Below are positions 50,698 through 59,753 of a stretch of DNA of 64,000 nt, piece by piece. A program made the position numbers and the translations under genes. Below the pieces are notes generated by a model, which did no database searches, was not told the origin of the DNA, and saw only the letters and a list, made by a program, of their open reading frames with translations. The stretch is from Lysobacteraceae bacterium (GTDB lineage: Bacteria; Pseudomonadota; Gammaproteobacteria; Xanthomonadales; Rhodanobacteraceae). Position 1 is the stretch's first letter; every line of letters begins with the position of its first letter. The DNA lies in the NCBI GenBank assembly GCA_021372495.1, contig JAJFUF010000006.1, forward strand, positions 62,001-126,000, given 5' to 3'.

Positions 50698-51525
50698 ATG
50701 GGCTTCATGCAGACATTGGCCCAGGCCTGGGCGCGCAACGACTCGCTGGTCTGCGTCGGCCTCGACCCCGAGCCCGCGCGGTTCCCGGCGCACCTGCGCG
50801 ACGCGCCCGATGCGATCTTCGCGTTCTGCCGCGACATCGTCGATGCCACCGCCGATATGGTCTGCGCGTTCAAGCCGCAGATCGCGCACTTCGCCGCGCG
50901 CGGCGCGGAAGACGCGCTGGCGCGCCTGATCGCGCACATCCACGCGAAGCATCCGGGCGTACCGGTGATCCTCGACGCCAAGCGCGGCGACATCGGCAGC
51001 ACCGCCGCCTACTACGCGCAGGAGGCATTCGACCGCTACGGCGCCGACGCGGTCACGCTGAACCCCTACCTCGGCCGCGATTCGGTGCAGCCGTTCCTCG
51101 ACCGCGCCGACAAGGGCGCGGTGCTGCTGTGCCGCACCTCCAACCCCGGCGCGCGCGACCTGCAGGACCTCCTCGTGCGCGACGCCGCGGGCGGCGAGCG
51201 CCGGCTGTACCAGCACGTCGCCGCGACGGTCGCGCGCGGATGGAACGCGAACGGCAACTGCCTGCTGGTGGTCGGCGCGACCTATCCCGGGGAACTGGCC
51301 GACGTGCGCCGCATCGTCGGCGAGCTGCCGTTGCTGGTGCCCGGCGTCGGCGCGCAGGGCGGCGACGTCGAGGCGGTGGTGCGCAACGGCCGCACCGCGG
51401 CCGGCTCCGGCCTGCTGATCAGCTCCTCGCGCGCGATCCTGTACGCCTCGCAGGGCGAGGATTTCGCCGACGCCGCGCGCGCCGCCGCGCAATCGCTGCG
51501 CGACGCGATCAACCGCTGCCGCTGA
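50698..51525 (+). CDS. pyrF: Orotidine 5'-phosphate decarboxylase, type 2
   Basis: PyrF decarboxylates OMP to UMP, the last step of pyrimidine synthesis. The 275 residues carry the type 2 signature [19 protein letters not shown] (about 43-61) and the catalytic tetrad region [17 protein letters not shown] (about 92-108). [15 protein letters not shown] and a phosphate-binding end (INSSR-like [13 protein letters not shown]) follow. Longer than the E. coli type 1 enzyme, as expected for type 2. GGGAG lies about 9 bases before the ATG. Confidence 0.96.
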   Translation: MGFMQTLAQAWARNDSLVCVGLDPEPARFPAHLRDAPDAIFAFCRDIVDATADMVCAFKPQIAHFAARGAEDALARLIAHIHAKHPGVPVILDAKRGDIGSTAAYYAQEAFDRYGADAVTLNPYLGRDSVQPFLDRADKGAVLLCRTSNPGARDLQDLLVRDAAGGERRLYQHVAATVARGWNANGNCLLVVGATYPGELADVRRIVGELPLLVPGVGAQGGDVEAVVRNGRTAAGSGLLISSSRAILYASQGEDFADAARAAAQSLRDAINRCR

Positions 51526-51534
51526 AGCGGCGCC

Positions 51535-52287
51535 TCAACGCAGCGCGCGCACCTCGCCCTCGTCCTTCAGGCTGAACGGGGTGAAGCGGGTGCGCTCGTC
51601 GTAGGTATCGACGCCCTCGCGCACCTTGAGGAAGCCGACCACGGCATAGGTGATCGGCGTGAACACCACCTCGACCAGCACCTTCATCGCCCAGTTGAAA
51701 GCGATCACCTTGAGGATGGTCTGGCCTTCCCAGATGCCGATGAAGGCGATCGGGTAGAAGGTCAGGCTGTCGATGCCCTGGCCGACCAGGGTCGAGCCGA
51801 TCGTGCGCGTCCACAGCCAGCGCCCGCGCGTCCACAGCTTCATCTTGGCCAGCACGAACGAGTTGGCGAAGTCGCCCAGCCAGTAGGCGACCAGCGAGGC
51901 CAGCGCGATCCGCCAGGTATTGCCGAACACCAGCTCCAGCGCCGGCTGCAACTGCGCGTTGAACGGCTCCAGCGGGCTGGGCGGCATGCGGATGATCGCC
52001 TGCGACATCAGCGTGGCGAACACCAGCGCGCCGAAGCCGGCCCAGATCGCGCGGCGCGCGCGCGCATAGCCGTACACCTCGGTCAGCACGTCGCCGAAGA
52101 TGTAGCTGACCGGGAAGAACAGGTTGCCGGCGCCGAAGCTGAGCGCGCCGAGCAGCGGCAGGGTGATCGTGCACACCTTGGCCGGGCCGATCAGGTTCGA
52201 ACACAGCAGCACGGCGACCATGCCGCCAACCAGCAGGTCGTAGTAGCGGAAACCGTGCATGCGCACGGTGGACGGGGACGAGCTCAT
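51535..52287 (-). CDS. yhhQ: Queuosine precursor transporter YhhQ
   Basis: YhhQ imports the deazapurine precursors preQ0/preQ1 for queuosine tRNA modification. The 250-residue membrane protein has about six to seven helices. Family segments are LSFGAGNLFFPVSYIFGDVLTEVYGY (key residues F, G, D and E of the core), TLMSQAIIRMPPSP, SLVAYWLGDFANSFVLAKMK and the late STLVGQGIDSLTFYPIAF. GGAGG precedes the ATG. No preQ1 riboswitch is visible in the short leader. It is convergent with pyrF, 9 bases between their stops. Confidence 0.94.
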   Translation of the reverse strand: MSSSPSTVRMHGFRYYDLLVGGMVAVLLCSNLIGPAKVCTITLPLLGALSFGAGNLFFPVSYIFGDVLTEVYGYARARRAIWAGFGALVFATLMSQAIIRMPPSPLEPFNAQLQPALELVFGNTWRIALASLVAYWLGDFANSFVLAKMKLWTRGRWLWTRTIGSTLVGQGIDSLTFYPIAFIGIWEGQTILKVIAFNWAMKVLVEVVFTPITYAVVGFLKVREGVDTYDERTRFTPFSLKDEGEVRALR

Positions 52288-52359
52288 CGGAGCCTCCGTG
52301 CAGGGACGGGAATCAGGATAACCGCGGACGCGGCGAGCATGGCCGCCGGCGCACGGCGC

Positions 52360-53274
52360 TCACGCCGCGCGCCGGCGATGCCGCCACGCCGTGAACGCAT
52401 AGCGCGGCAGCAGCAGCGCGTAGTGCGCCCACAGTCCCAGCCAGACCAGCCCCGCCGGCAGCGGATGGCGCGCGGACGGATCGAACTTGCGGAACCAGCG
52501 CCACATGCCGCGGTGCTTGTGCCAGGCGACGAACGCGGGCCGGTGCCGGCTGGAACCGCCCTTGCCGTGCAGCACGCGCACGTCGCCGGCGAGCAGCACC
52601 GCGTAGCCGGCATCGCGCGCGCGCCGGCACAGGTCGAGATCCTCGCAGTGCAGGAAGTAGCCCTCGTCGAAGCCGCCCAGCGCCTCGAACACGCGCCGCG
52701 GCAGCAGCATCAGCGCGCCGGAGACCGCCTCCTCGCGCTCGACGCCCCGCGGCATCGGCCCCGGCACGTTGACGCCGGCGAAGCGCGCGTCGCGCGCTTC
52801 GCGCGCGGCCAGCCCGGTCAGCGTCATCAGCGCACGGCGCAGCAGCGGATCGCGCCGCCGCGAGGCGGGATCGGGGCGGCCGTCGGCGTCGCACACCACC
52901 GCGCCGATCGGGCCGGCATCGGGGTGCGCGCCCAGCACCGCCAGCAGGCGCGCCAGCGTGTCGCGCTCCAGCATGCAGTCGGGGTTGAGCACCAGCAGCG
53001 CCTCGCCGCGCGCCTGCGCCGCGCCGCGGTTGACCGCCGCGCCGAAGCCGAGGTTGGCGCCATTGCGCAGCACGCGCACGCGCGCGTCGCCGGCGTGCGC
53101 GCGCTCGAGCGCCTCCGGCATGCCGTCGGCCGAGGCGTTGTCGACCAGCACGAACTCGACGGCGACGCCGCCGGCCAGCGCGCGCGCCGCGCACTCCAGC
53201 AGGGCCGGGCCGCTGTCGGCCGCGACCACGATCACGCTGACCCGCGGCGCGCCGGCGTCCTCGCCTGCGGGCAA
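52360..53274 (-). CDS. Family 2 glycosyltransferase
   Basis: The protein has a GT-A fold of the rhamnosyltransferase-like type: VSVIVVAADSGPALLECAARAL at the N terminus, VLVDNASADGMPEAL, the nucleotide-sugar site LLVLNPDCML with the D-x-D-like NPD, and the acceptor-region GGFDEGYFLHCEDLDLCRRARDAG. The sugar and acceptor are unknown; a cell-surface polysaccharide is likely. The start is unclear. I list TTG 53274 (304 residues). The alternative is a CTG at 53319 that overlaps the gspD stop as CTGA and would add 15 residues; every other junction in this operon is such an overlap. It follows gspD directly and may be co-transcribed with the secretion genes. Confidence 0.8.
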   Translation of the reverse strand: MPAGEDAGAPRVSVIVVAADSGPALLECAARALAGGVAVEFVLVDNASADGMPEALERAHAGDARVRVLRNGANLGFGAAVNRGAAQARGEALLVLNPDCMLERDTLARLLAVLGAHPDAGPIGAVVCDADGRPDPASRRRDPLLRRALMTLTGLAAREARDARFAGVNVPGPMPRGVEREEAVSGALMLLPRRVFEALGGFDEGYFLHCEDLDLCRRARDAGYAVLLAGDVRVLHGKGGSSRHRPAFVAWHKHRGMWRWFRKFDPSARHPLPAGLVWLGLWAHYALLLPRYAFTAWRHRRRAA

Positions 53275-53315
53275 CCGCGGCGTGCGCGCGCGGCGGTCGC
53301 CCGGGTCGCCGGCGC

Positions 53316-55601
53316 TCAGGGCCCGCCGTCCTGCGGGCCGGCCGCGGACGGCGCGGCGGGCGGCGGCGCCGACGGCCGCAGGCGCTCCATCTCGGTGCGC
53401 AGCGGCGCCAGCGATTCGAACTTGCGCTGGTATTCGTCGGTGACCTGGCGCGCCTCCGCGCTGTTGGTGATCACCCGCGGCGTGATCAGCACGATCAGCT
53501 CGGTGCGGTTGCGCGTGCGGTCGGTGGTGCCGAACAGGCGCCCGACCACCGGCACGCGGCTGACCCACGGCAGGCCGTTGTCGTTGACCAGCTCGTTCTG
53601 CTGGATCAAGCCGCCGAGCAGCACCGTCTCGCCGCTCTGCACCGCGACCTGGGTGCTGATCGCACGCTGCGAGATCGGCGGATTGCCCTGCAGGTTGGGC
53701 GTGCCCGGCGTGCTCACCTGCTGCTGGATGTCGAGGTAGACCAGGCCGCCCGGATTGACGCGCGGCACCACGTCGAGGATCACGCCGGTGTCGAGGTACT
53801 GCACCTCGCCCTGCGCCGGCACGGTGGTGGCGCCGCTGGCGTTGGTGGTGCCGACCGTGGTCGAGGTGATGAAGGTCTGCGTGATCGGGATGCGGTCGCC
53901 GACCTGGATCGTCGCCTCCTGGTTGTTCAGCACCACCAGCGAAGGCGCCGACAGCACCTTGGTGTTGCCGGTCGATTCCAGCGCGCGCAGCACGCCCTGC
54001 ACGTCCTTGCTGATGAACGAATAGAACAGCGCGTCAGCGGCGGAGTTGTACTTGGTGCCGCCGAGGCCGGCGGCACCGCTGTGGCGGCGGCCGTACTGGT
54101 TGCCGTTCGGCGGCGCGTTGCCGCTCTGGTCGGTGTTGCCGACCAGGCCGCCGAGGTACCACTGCACGCCGAAGCGGAACTCGCCGGTGAGCTGCACCTC
54201 GAGGATGCGCGTTTCGATCTGCACCTGCAGCGGCACGTTGTCGAGGCGGCGGATCGCGGCCTGGATGTCGCTCCACTGCCCGGGCCGGCAGCGCACCAGC
54301 AGTTGGTTGTTCTCGTCGACCGCGGTGAAGCTCATGCCGCTGTCGCCCGTCGTCGCCGCGGCCGCGGCGGGCGTCGCCGGCGCGGCGGCCGTGCTGCGCT
54401 GGCGCAGCGTGGTCTGCTGGCCGATCGCGCCCATGCCCTGCTTCTGGCTGTCGGTGCCGCCTTCCATGCTGGTCGCCTGCAGCCCCGGGCCGACGCGACC
54501 GGCGGTCGTCTCGTGCTGCGGCGGCGCGGCGCCGTTGTAGATGCTGTTGAGGTAGCCGGCGAGGTCGGTCGCCTTGACGTTCTTGACGTCGTAGACGTAG
54601 AGCTGCGCGTCGTTGCCGCCGCCGTTGTCGATGCGCGCGATCCACTCGCGCATTTCCTCGAGGTAGGCCGGTTGCGGCGAGATCACCACGATCGCGTTGG
54701 TGCGCTCGATCGGGATGAAGCGCAGCATGCCGGCCAGCGGCGTGTCGCCCTTCGGGCCGAACATCTTCTCCAGCTCCGGCATCAGGTCGCCGACCTGCGC
54801 GTGCTGCAGGCTGTAGACGCCGACCGACATGCCGCGCAGCCAGTCGACGTCGAAGATCTGCACGCTGCGCTGGTAGCTGGCCAGTTCCGCCGGCGTGCCG
54901 GCCATCACCAGCAGGTTGCGCGCCGCATCGACCAGCAGGAACGCCTCCGGCCGCGCGAACGGCTTGAGCAGCTTCTGCATCTCGGTGGCGGAGATGTAGC
55001 GCAGCGGATACAGCCGCGCGGCGAAGCCGTCGGCCGGCGCCGCCGCGCCCAGGCCCGGGATCAGGTAGCCGGTGGTGGCCTGCTTCAGCGGCAGCACCAC
55101 GTAGCGGCCGTCCTGGCGCACCAGCGCGTTGTCGGTCCAGGACAGCAGCATCTCCAGCACCGGCAGCACCTCGTCGCCGCCGATCGGCTGCGCGGTGGCG
55201 AAGGTGACGCTGCCCTGCACGCCGGGCGCGATGCTGTAGTTGACCTTGAGCAGGTCGCCGAGGACCGCCTTGACCACGGCCTGGATCGGCTGGTTTTCGA
55301 AGTTGAACACGACCTGGCCGCCGCCGGCCGCCTCGACCGCACGCCGCGGCCGTGCCGCCTGCGGGTTGACGAACTGGCCGCTGCCGAGGCGCACGTCGGC
55401 GCCGCCGGGCCGCGCTTCGGCGGCGCCTTCGCCGCGCAGCGGGCCCGCAGCCGGCGCTACTGGCGCATGGGCGCCGGTGCCGGCGACGGCCTCGCGCTCG
55501 AGCGAGTAGTCGCGCGCCGTCGATCCCGGGGTGGTGGCGCAGCCGACGAGAGCGACGGCGAGCGCCAGGATGACAATACGGGTGATACGCGGCGGGTTCA
55601 C
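53316..55601 (-). CDS. gspD: Type II secretion system secretin GspD (XpsD)
   Basis: GspD forms the outer-membrane gate of the type II system. The 761 residues begin with a lipoprotein-type signal (lipobox LVGC, Cys at about 22), consistent with XpsD being a lipoprotein. N-domains follow: N0 (about 95-170, VNYSIAPGVQGSVTF), N1, N2 and N3 (DVKNVKATDLAGYLNSIYNG to PLQVQIETRILEVQL). The secretin barrel comes last (about 560-720) with VLSAPSLVVLNNQEATIQVG and VAVQSGETVLLGGLI, ending TRNRTELIVLITPRV. A Gly/Ser/Ala-rich insert (about 395-440) splits N3. The GTG start overlaps the gspN stop as GTGA. Confidence 0.96.
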   Translation of the reverse strand: MNPPRITRIVILALAVALVGCATTPGSTARDYSLEREAVAGTGAHAPVAPAAGPLRGEGAAEARPGGADVRLGSGQFVNPQAARPRRAVEAAGGGQVVFNFENQPIQAVVKAVLGDLLKVNYSIAPGVQGSVTFATAQPIGGDEVLPVLEMLLSWTDNALVRQDGRYVVLPLKQATTGYLIPGLGAAAPADGFAARLYPLRYISATEMQKLLKPFARPEAFLLVDAARNLLVMAGTPAELASYQRSVQIFDVDWLRGMSVGVYSLQHAQVGDLMPELEKMFGPKGDTPLAGMLRFIPIERTNAIVVISPQPAYLEEMREWIARIDNGGGNDAQLYVYDVKNVKATDLAGYLNSIYNGAAPPQHETTAGRVGPGLQATSMEGGTDSQKQGMGAIGQQTTLRQRSTAAAPATPAAAAATTGDSGMSFTAVDENNQLLVRCRPGQWSDIQAAIRRLDNVPLQVQIETRILEVQLTGEFRFGVQWYLGGLVGNTDQSGNAPPNGNQYGRRHSGAAGLGGTKYNSAADALFYSFISKDVQGVLRALESTGNTKVLSAPSLVVLNNQEATIQVGDRIPITQTFITSTTVGTTNASGATTVPAQGEVQYLDTGVILDVVPRVNPGGLVYLDIQQQVSTPGTPNLQGNPPISQRAISTQVAVQSGETVLLGGLIQQNELVNDNGLPWVSRVPVVGRLFGTTDRTRNRTELIVLITPRVITNSAEARQVTDEYQRKFESLAPLRTEMERLRPSAPPPAAPSAAGPQDGGP

Positions 55602-56416
55602 GGCGTGCCTCCATCGGCGTTCTGCGGTTGCGGTCGCTGTTCCATGCGGCGGCGACGCTCTTCGATACGTTGTTTCAGGGCCTGCACGCGCGCCGCGGCG
55701 GCGGCGTCGGGCGTTTCGGCGGCGGAAGCGTCCGCCTGCGGCCGCAGCGGAATCGGCGCAGGCGCCTCGGGCATCGAAGCGCTCGATGCGGGCGCGACCT
55801 GCTGCACCTGCACGCCGCCCTCGCCCATCGGCTCGGGTTTCTGCGCGGGCGCGGCCTCCGGGCCGGGCCCGGGGCCCGGCACGGCGGCGCCCGCGTCGTG
55901 CGGCGGCGCGCCGCGCTGCGGGCTGACCGGGGCCACCTTCAGTTCGAGTTCGGCGCGTTCGCCGCGGCCGTTGACGAAGGTGGCGCCGCGCGGCTTCAGC
56001 TCGCGCAGGGTCCAACTGCCGTCGGGCAGCGCGCTGCCTTCGCGAACCACGTAGCTCTTGTTGCCGGCGGCGTCGTGCAGCAGCGCCGCGTGCAGTTGCG
56101 GGGTCAGCATCACGCCGGTCAGCACCAGTTGGCCGATCGCCGGCCCGGCCTCGCCGCCGCCGGCGGCCTGCGGCTCCGGCTGGCGGTCCTCGCTGAACAG
56201 CGGGTGCTGCCAGATCGCGGCGTAGCGGTCGACGCCGGCCAGCCGCGGCGCCGCGGCGGCGGCCTGGCCCGCGCCGGCCAGCGGCGGCGGTGCGGTCGGC
56301 GCCGACCAGCGCACGCCGCGGCCCAGCCCGGCCCACAGCCCGAGCAGCAGCAGCGCCAGCGCCGCGCAGACGACGGCCAGCGCGGGGGTCAGGCGGACAT
56401 GGTCGGCGGCGTTCAC
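55598..56416 (-). CDS. gspN: Type II secretion protein N (XpsN), GspC-like
   Basis: XpsN takes the place of GspC in Xanthomonas-type systems, linking the inner-membrane platform to the secretin. The 272 residues have one membrane helix (about 12-32), a conserved WQHPLFSEDRQPEP, and a homology-region-like domain (about 95-165: GQLVLTGVMLTPQLHAALL to KPRGATFVNGRGERAELEL). The long Pro/Ala/Gln-rich C-terminal tail has a basic coiled-coil end (ALKQRIEERRRRMEQR). No PDZ domain is present. GTG start overlaps the gspM stop. Confidence 0.85.
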   Translation of the reverse strand: MNAADHVRLTPALAVVCAALALLLLGLWAGLGRGVRWSAPTAPPPLAGAGQAAAAAPRLAGVDRYAAIWQHPLFSEDRQPEPQAAGGGEAGPAIGQLVLTGVMLTPQLHAALLHDAAGNKSYVVREGSALPDGSWTLRELKPRGATFVNGRGERAELELKVAPVSPQRGAPPHDAGAAVPGPGPGPEAAPAQKPEPMGEGGVQVQQVAPASSASMPEAPAPIPLRPQADASAAETPDAAAAARVQALKQRIEERRRRMEQRPQPQNADGGTP

Positions 56417-57018
56417 GGCGGCGCGGCGGCAGCGGGTTGGCGGATGTAGCCGGACAGCACGAACTGCACTTCCAGCCGCGCCGGCGCAGCCTCGCCGCCG
56501 CCGGCGGCCGGCGGCCGGTAGGCGCTCAGTTCGTCGACGAACAGGTACGGCATGCCGGCCTCCAGGTCGTACAGGATGCCGGTCAGCGGCTGGGTTCCGC
56601 AACGCAGCGTGATGCTGACGCTGACCCGACGATACGGCTCGTCGCCATGATCGCGCGAGACCGGCATCTTCTGCGGCATGTCGCAGCCGAGCCCCTCGCG
56701 GGCATGGCGCTGCACCGCGTCCATGGCGCGCTGCATCAGCGCGGCCGCGGCGGCGTTGGGGTCGGCTTCGGGCAGGAACGCGCGATCCTCGCGCTCGCCG
56801 CGCTGCATCGCGTTCAGCCGCGCCTGCACCGCGTCGCGCTGGGCGATGATGCCGGCGTAGCGCGCCTGCTGCCCGCGCAGGTCGCGCATCTCCTGCGCGA
56901 TGCCGAGCTGCGGCGCGACGAACCACCAGTGCACGGCCAGCAGGTAGACCAGCGCCAGCGCGAGCAGCGCCAGCAGCAGCGCGAGCGCGCGCGATTCAGC
57001 GGGACGCAGCGGGCGCAC
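56413..57018 (-). CDS. gspM: Type II secretion protein M (XpsM)
   Basis: This is a 201-residue bitopic inner-membrane protein with a membrane helix at about 11-33, a short helical segment (QEMRDLRGQQARYAGII) and a periplasmic ferredoxin-like domain including VSVSITLRCGTQPLTGILYDLEAG. GspM stabilises GspL and the assembly platform. The gene overlaps gspL by 23 bases and has a GTG start. Identification rests mainly on position and topology, as GspM sequences are divergent. Confidence 0.88.
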   Translation of the reverse strand: MRPLRPAESRALALLLALLALALVYLLAVHWWFVAPQLGIAQEMRDLRGQQARYAGIIAQRDAVQARLNAMQRGEREDRAFLPEADPNAAAAALMQRAMDAVQRHAREGLGCDMPQKMPVSRDHGDEPYRRVSVSITLRCGTQPLTGILYDLEAGMPYLFVDELSAYRPPAAGGGEAAPARLEVQFVLSGYIRQPAAAAPP

Positions 57019-58147
57019 GACCGGCCTCCGCAGGTTGGCGCAGCTTGGCGACGAGATAGAAACGCTCCTTGCCGGTGCGCGGGTCGGGCTGGATCACGCC
57101 CTGGAAGCTGGGCTCGCTCAGCACTGGCGATCCTTTCAGCAGGTCGATCAGCGCCGCCGCCTGCGCCGCCTGCCCCTGCAGGCCGATGCGGCCGTCGGCG
57201 TCGACGCTGAAGCGCTCCAGCCAGGTGGTCGCCGGCAGGCGCTGGCTCAGGTCGGACAGCAGCTCCAGCATCGACGGCGCGGCGCGCTTGCGCGCGGCGA
57301 GGAAGCCGGCGGCGGCGGCGCCATCGTCGAGCGTGCGGCGCAGCCGCGCCACCTGCTCGGCGTCGCCGCGCATCGCCTCGACCTGCGCGCGCATCTTTTC
57401 CAGCGCGCGCCCGCGGTTGTCCACCCACTGCGCCATCGCCAGCAGCAGCACCAGCAGCGCGACGCCGGCCAGCGCGAAGTTGAGCCGGCGGCGCGGATGC
57501 GGGCGCACCGCGCGCCGGTCCGCCGGCAGCAGGTTGAAGCCGAGGCGCGCGCCGTCGGCGTCGCGCAGGTCGACCGCATCGAGGCCGGCGCCGAGCGCCT
57601 CGACGCGCGCGACCAGCGGATCGAGCGCGGCGCGCGGCGCCAGCGCGAATTCCGCGGTCAGCGTGCGGCCGTCGGCGGCAAGGTCGAGCACGCGCTGGTC
57701 GTAATGGACCTGGTCGGCGCGGAACGGCGTCTGCCGGTCCATCTCGAACGCCAGCACCTGGCGCAGCCGCTGCGCGGTCGCGGCAGGCAGGGTCACGCGG
57801 CGCAGCAGGGCCTGCGCGGCCGGCAGGCAAAGCACCAGGCGCAAGTCGGGCGGGGCCACGCCGGCGCAGGCCTCGCGCAGCGCGGCGCGCTGCGCTTCCG
57901 GCGGCTGGGCCAGGTCGATGCGCGCCAGCGGCGCGGGATCGTCGGCGCGGGCCACGCTCAAGGTGTCGCCGGCGACCTCGAGCAGGCGCAGCTCCGGCCC
58001 GCGTGCCAGCCAGGCGCGCAGCCGTGCCGGCAGGCATGCGGCGAGTTCGCCGCCCCACCAAGCGCAGAAGCGCGGCAGCGGCGAATGCCGCCATGCCTGT
58101 CGCGCGCGCTCCAGCGGCTCCGCCAGCGCCAGCGGTATGGCCTTCAT
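56996..58147 (-). CDS. gspL: Type II secretion protein L (XpsL)
   Basis: GspL couples the ATPase GspE to the membrane platform. The 383 residues have an actin-like cytoplasmic part (about 50-205), with LRLVLCLPAAQALLRRVTLP and FEMDRQTPFRADQVHYD, both typical of GspL and PilM-like proteins. A membrane helix (about 220-240) and a periplasmic PilN-like domain follow, with coiled coil KMRAQVEAMRGDAEQVARLR. A basic N-terminal extension precedes the actin-like fold. ATG 58147 overlaps gspK as ATGA. Confidence 0.92.
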   Translation of the reverse strand: MKAIPLALAEPLERARQAWRHSPLPRFCAWWGGELAACLPARLRAWLARGPELRLLEVAGDTLSVARADDPAPLARIDLAQPPEAQRAALREACAGVAPPDLRLVLCLPAAQALLRRVTLPAATAQRLRQVLAFEMDRQTPFRADQVHYDQRVLDLAADGRTLTAEFALAPRAALDPLVARVEALGAGLDAVDLRDADGARLGFNLLPADRRAVRPHPRRRLNFALAGVALLVLLLAMAQWVDNRGRALEKMRAQVEAMRGDAEQVARLRRTLDDGAAAAGFLAARKRAAPSMLELLSDLSQRLPATTWLERFSVDADGRIGLQGQAAQAAALIDLLKGSPVLSEPSFQGVIQPDPRTGKERFYLVAKLRQPAEAGRAPAASR

Positions 58148-59040
58148 CCTTCCTCCCCGTCCTGCCAGCGCAGCACCACGTACGGCGGCGCGCCGGCCAA
58201 GCTCCCTTGCAGCCGCAACGTCGCGCGCAGTATTGCGCGTGCGCCGTCGGGCAGCGTCGCTTCCACGCGAATACTATGCGTGAAGCTGCTGCCGGCCGCC
58301 ATCAGTGCGGAGGCGCCGGGCAGGTCGCCCAGCAGCGGCGCCAGCCCCTGGCGGGCGGCATCCGGCTGGCGGCGCGCCGTCACCAGCCCGGTGGCGCGCG
58401 CGGCATCGATGCCGGACAGCGCCTGCAGCGCCAGCGCCGACGCATAGGTCGGGTTGGGCAGGTTGCGGCCCGACCACAGGGTGAGCGCGGGGACGACGCG
58501 CCGGTACAGCGCGGGGTCCATGCCCAGCACCTGACGCAGCTCGTCGAGGGTGACGAAGGGGCCGTTGCGCGGACCGTACGCCAGGCGTGCGCGCCGGTAG
58601 GCTTCGGCTTCGGCGCCGTGCGCGCGCGCCAGGTCGTCGACGTCGCGCCAGTCCAGCACCGCATCGGCCAGCGCCTCGACGCGCGCGGGGTCGGCGCCGG
58701 CCGCGGCGAACAGGCGGCGCAGGGCCGGCGCATCGGCGGCGTTGAGGTCGACCTTGCCGGCCTCGTCGGTAATCTCGATGCGCACCTCGGCGTCGTCGAA
58801 GCGGAACGCGTAGGCGCGCCCGTCCGCCACCCAGTGCCGCGCCGGGTCGTTCTCGCGCAGCGCGTACACCGCGCGCGCCAGGCCGGCCTCGGCGGCATAG
58901 CGCGCCACCGCGTGATCGCGCTGGTAGCGCGCCTGCAGCACCTCGGTGCGCGCCATCGCGGCGAAGCCGCCGAGCAGGATCGCGGTGAGCGCGACCGCCC
59001 ACAGCACGACCAGCAGCGCGATGCCGCGCGTCCGCCTCAT
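58144..59040 (-). CDS. gspK: Type II secretion minor pseudopilin GspK (XpsK)
   Basis: GspK caps the pseudopilus tip with GspI and GspJ. The 298 residues begin with the short leader MRRTRG and the hydrophobic stretch IALLVVLWAVALTAILLGGF. The residue at +1 is Ile and Glu5 is replaced by a hydrophobic residue, as is usual for GspK. A large domain follows (about 105-235), with ITDEAGKVDLNAAD and repeated helix-hairpin-helix-like LRRLFAAAG and LDELRQVLGM. ATGA overlap with gspJ. Confidence 0.94.
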   Translation of the reverse strand: MRRTRGIALLVVLWAVALTAILLGGFAAMARTEVLQARYQRDHAVARYAAEAGLARAVYALRENDPARHWVADGRAYAFRFDDAEVRIEITDEAGKVDLNAADAPALRRLFAAAGADPARVEALADAVLDWRDVDDLARAHGAEAEAYRRARLAYGPRNGPFVTLDELRQVLGMDPALYRRVVPALTLWSGRNLPNPTYASALALQALSGIDAARATGLVTARRQPDAARQGLAPLLGDLPGASALMAAGSSFTHSIRVEATLPDGARAILRATLRLQGSLAGAPPYVVLRWQDGEEG

Positions 59041-59753
59041 CGCCGTTTCCCGTAATTGAACGTCGCCGGCCCGACCGCGCCCTGGCCGAGGCGCAGCGGC
59101 GTCTCCAGCACCGGCCAGTCGACGCGGCCGCGCTCGCCCAGGTCCAGCTCGATGCGCACCAGCGCCGGCGGCCGCGTCGCGCGCGGCCAGGCCGGCACCC
59201 ACTCGCCCATGCGGCCGTCGCGGCCGATGCCGCGGTAGGCGAAGCGGCCGCCGCGGATGCCGGTGAGCAGCACCTCCGGCGGCTCGTCCGCAGCAGGCGC
59301 GCGTGCGGCCGGGCCATTCCAGCGCGCGTAGTCGAGGGTCAGCGCGTAGGCGTCGCCGTCGCGCACCAGCTTCAGCGTCTGCAGGTACGGGCCGCCGCGC
59401 GCGAGGTAGCCCGGCAGCGGCGCGAGGAAGCGCATGCTGGTCGGCGCGCCGTCGAACACTTCCGGCTGGCCGCCGTGCGGGTCGATCTCGTACGGCAGCG
59501 GCAGCGCCTGGGCCAACTGGCGGCGCAGGAAATCCTGGGTGGCGCGCATCGCGTCGAGGCGCGCGTCGCGCGCATCGCCGAAGCGCACCGCGCGCGTCGC
59601 CGCGCTCAGCCCGCCCCAGACGCCGGCCAGCAGCACCGCCAGCAGCGCGATCGCCAGCAGCACTTCGAACAGGGTGAAGCCGCGCGCCGTCGCGGCACGA
59701 TCAGGCGCGCGCCGTGGCGGCGCCATCGGCGAACGCGCGCGCGCGCCGCTCAT
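59037..59753 (-). CDS. gspJ: Type II secretion minor pseudopilin GspJ (XpsJ)
   Basis: The 238-residue protein has the prepilin peptidase site RG-FTLFEVLLAIALLA, preceded by a 25-residue basic leader (MSGARARSPMAPPRR and on) that is longer than the usual 5-10. The beta-rich domain includes DFLRRQLAQALPLPYEIDPHGG, FLAPLPGYLARGGPYLQTL, VLLTGIRGGRFAYRG and VRIELDLGERG. It joins GspI and GspK at the pseudopilus tip. ATG overlaps the gspI stop. A shorter start at an internal ATG (MAPPRRAPDR) is possible. Confidence 0.93.
   Translation of the reverse strand: MSGARARSPMAPPRRAPDRAATARGFTLFEVLLAIALLAVLLAGVWGGLSAATRAVRFGDARDARLDAMRATQDFLRRQLAQALPLPYEIDPHGGQPEVFDGAPTSMRFLAPLPGYLARGGPYLQTLKLVRDGDAYALTLDYARWNGPAARAPAADEPPEVLLTGIRGGRFAYRGIGRDGRMGEWVPAWPRATRPPALVRIELDLGERGRVDWPVLETPLRLGQGAVGPATFNYGKRR

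Noticed and set aside
52288-52359. preQ1 riboswitch before yhhQ
   Set aside because: The 72-base leader has no preQ1 aptamer core; only a GGAGG ribosome-binding site is visible.
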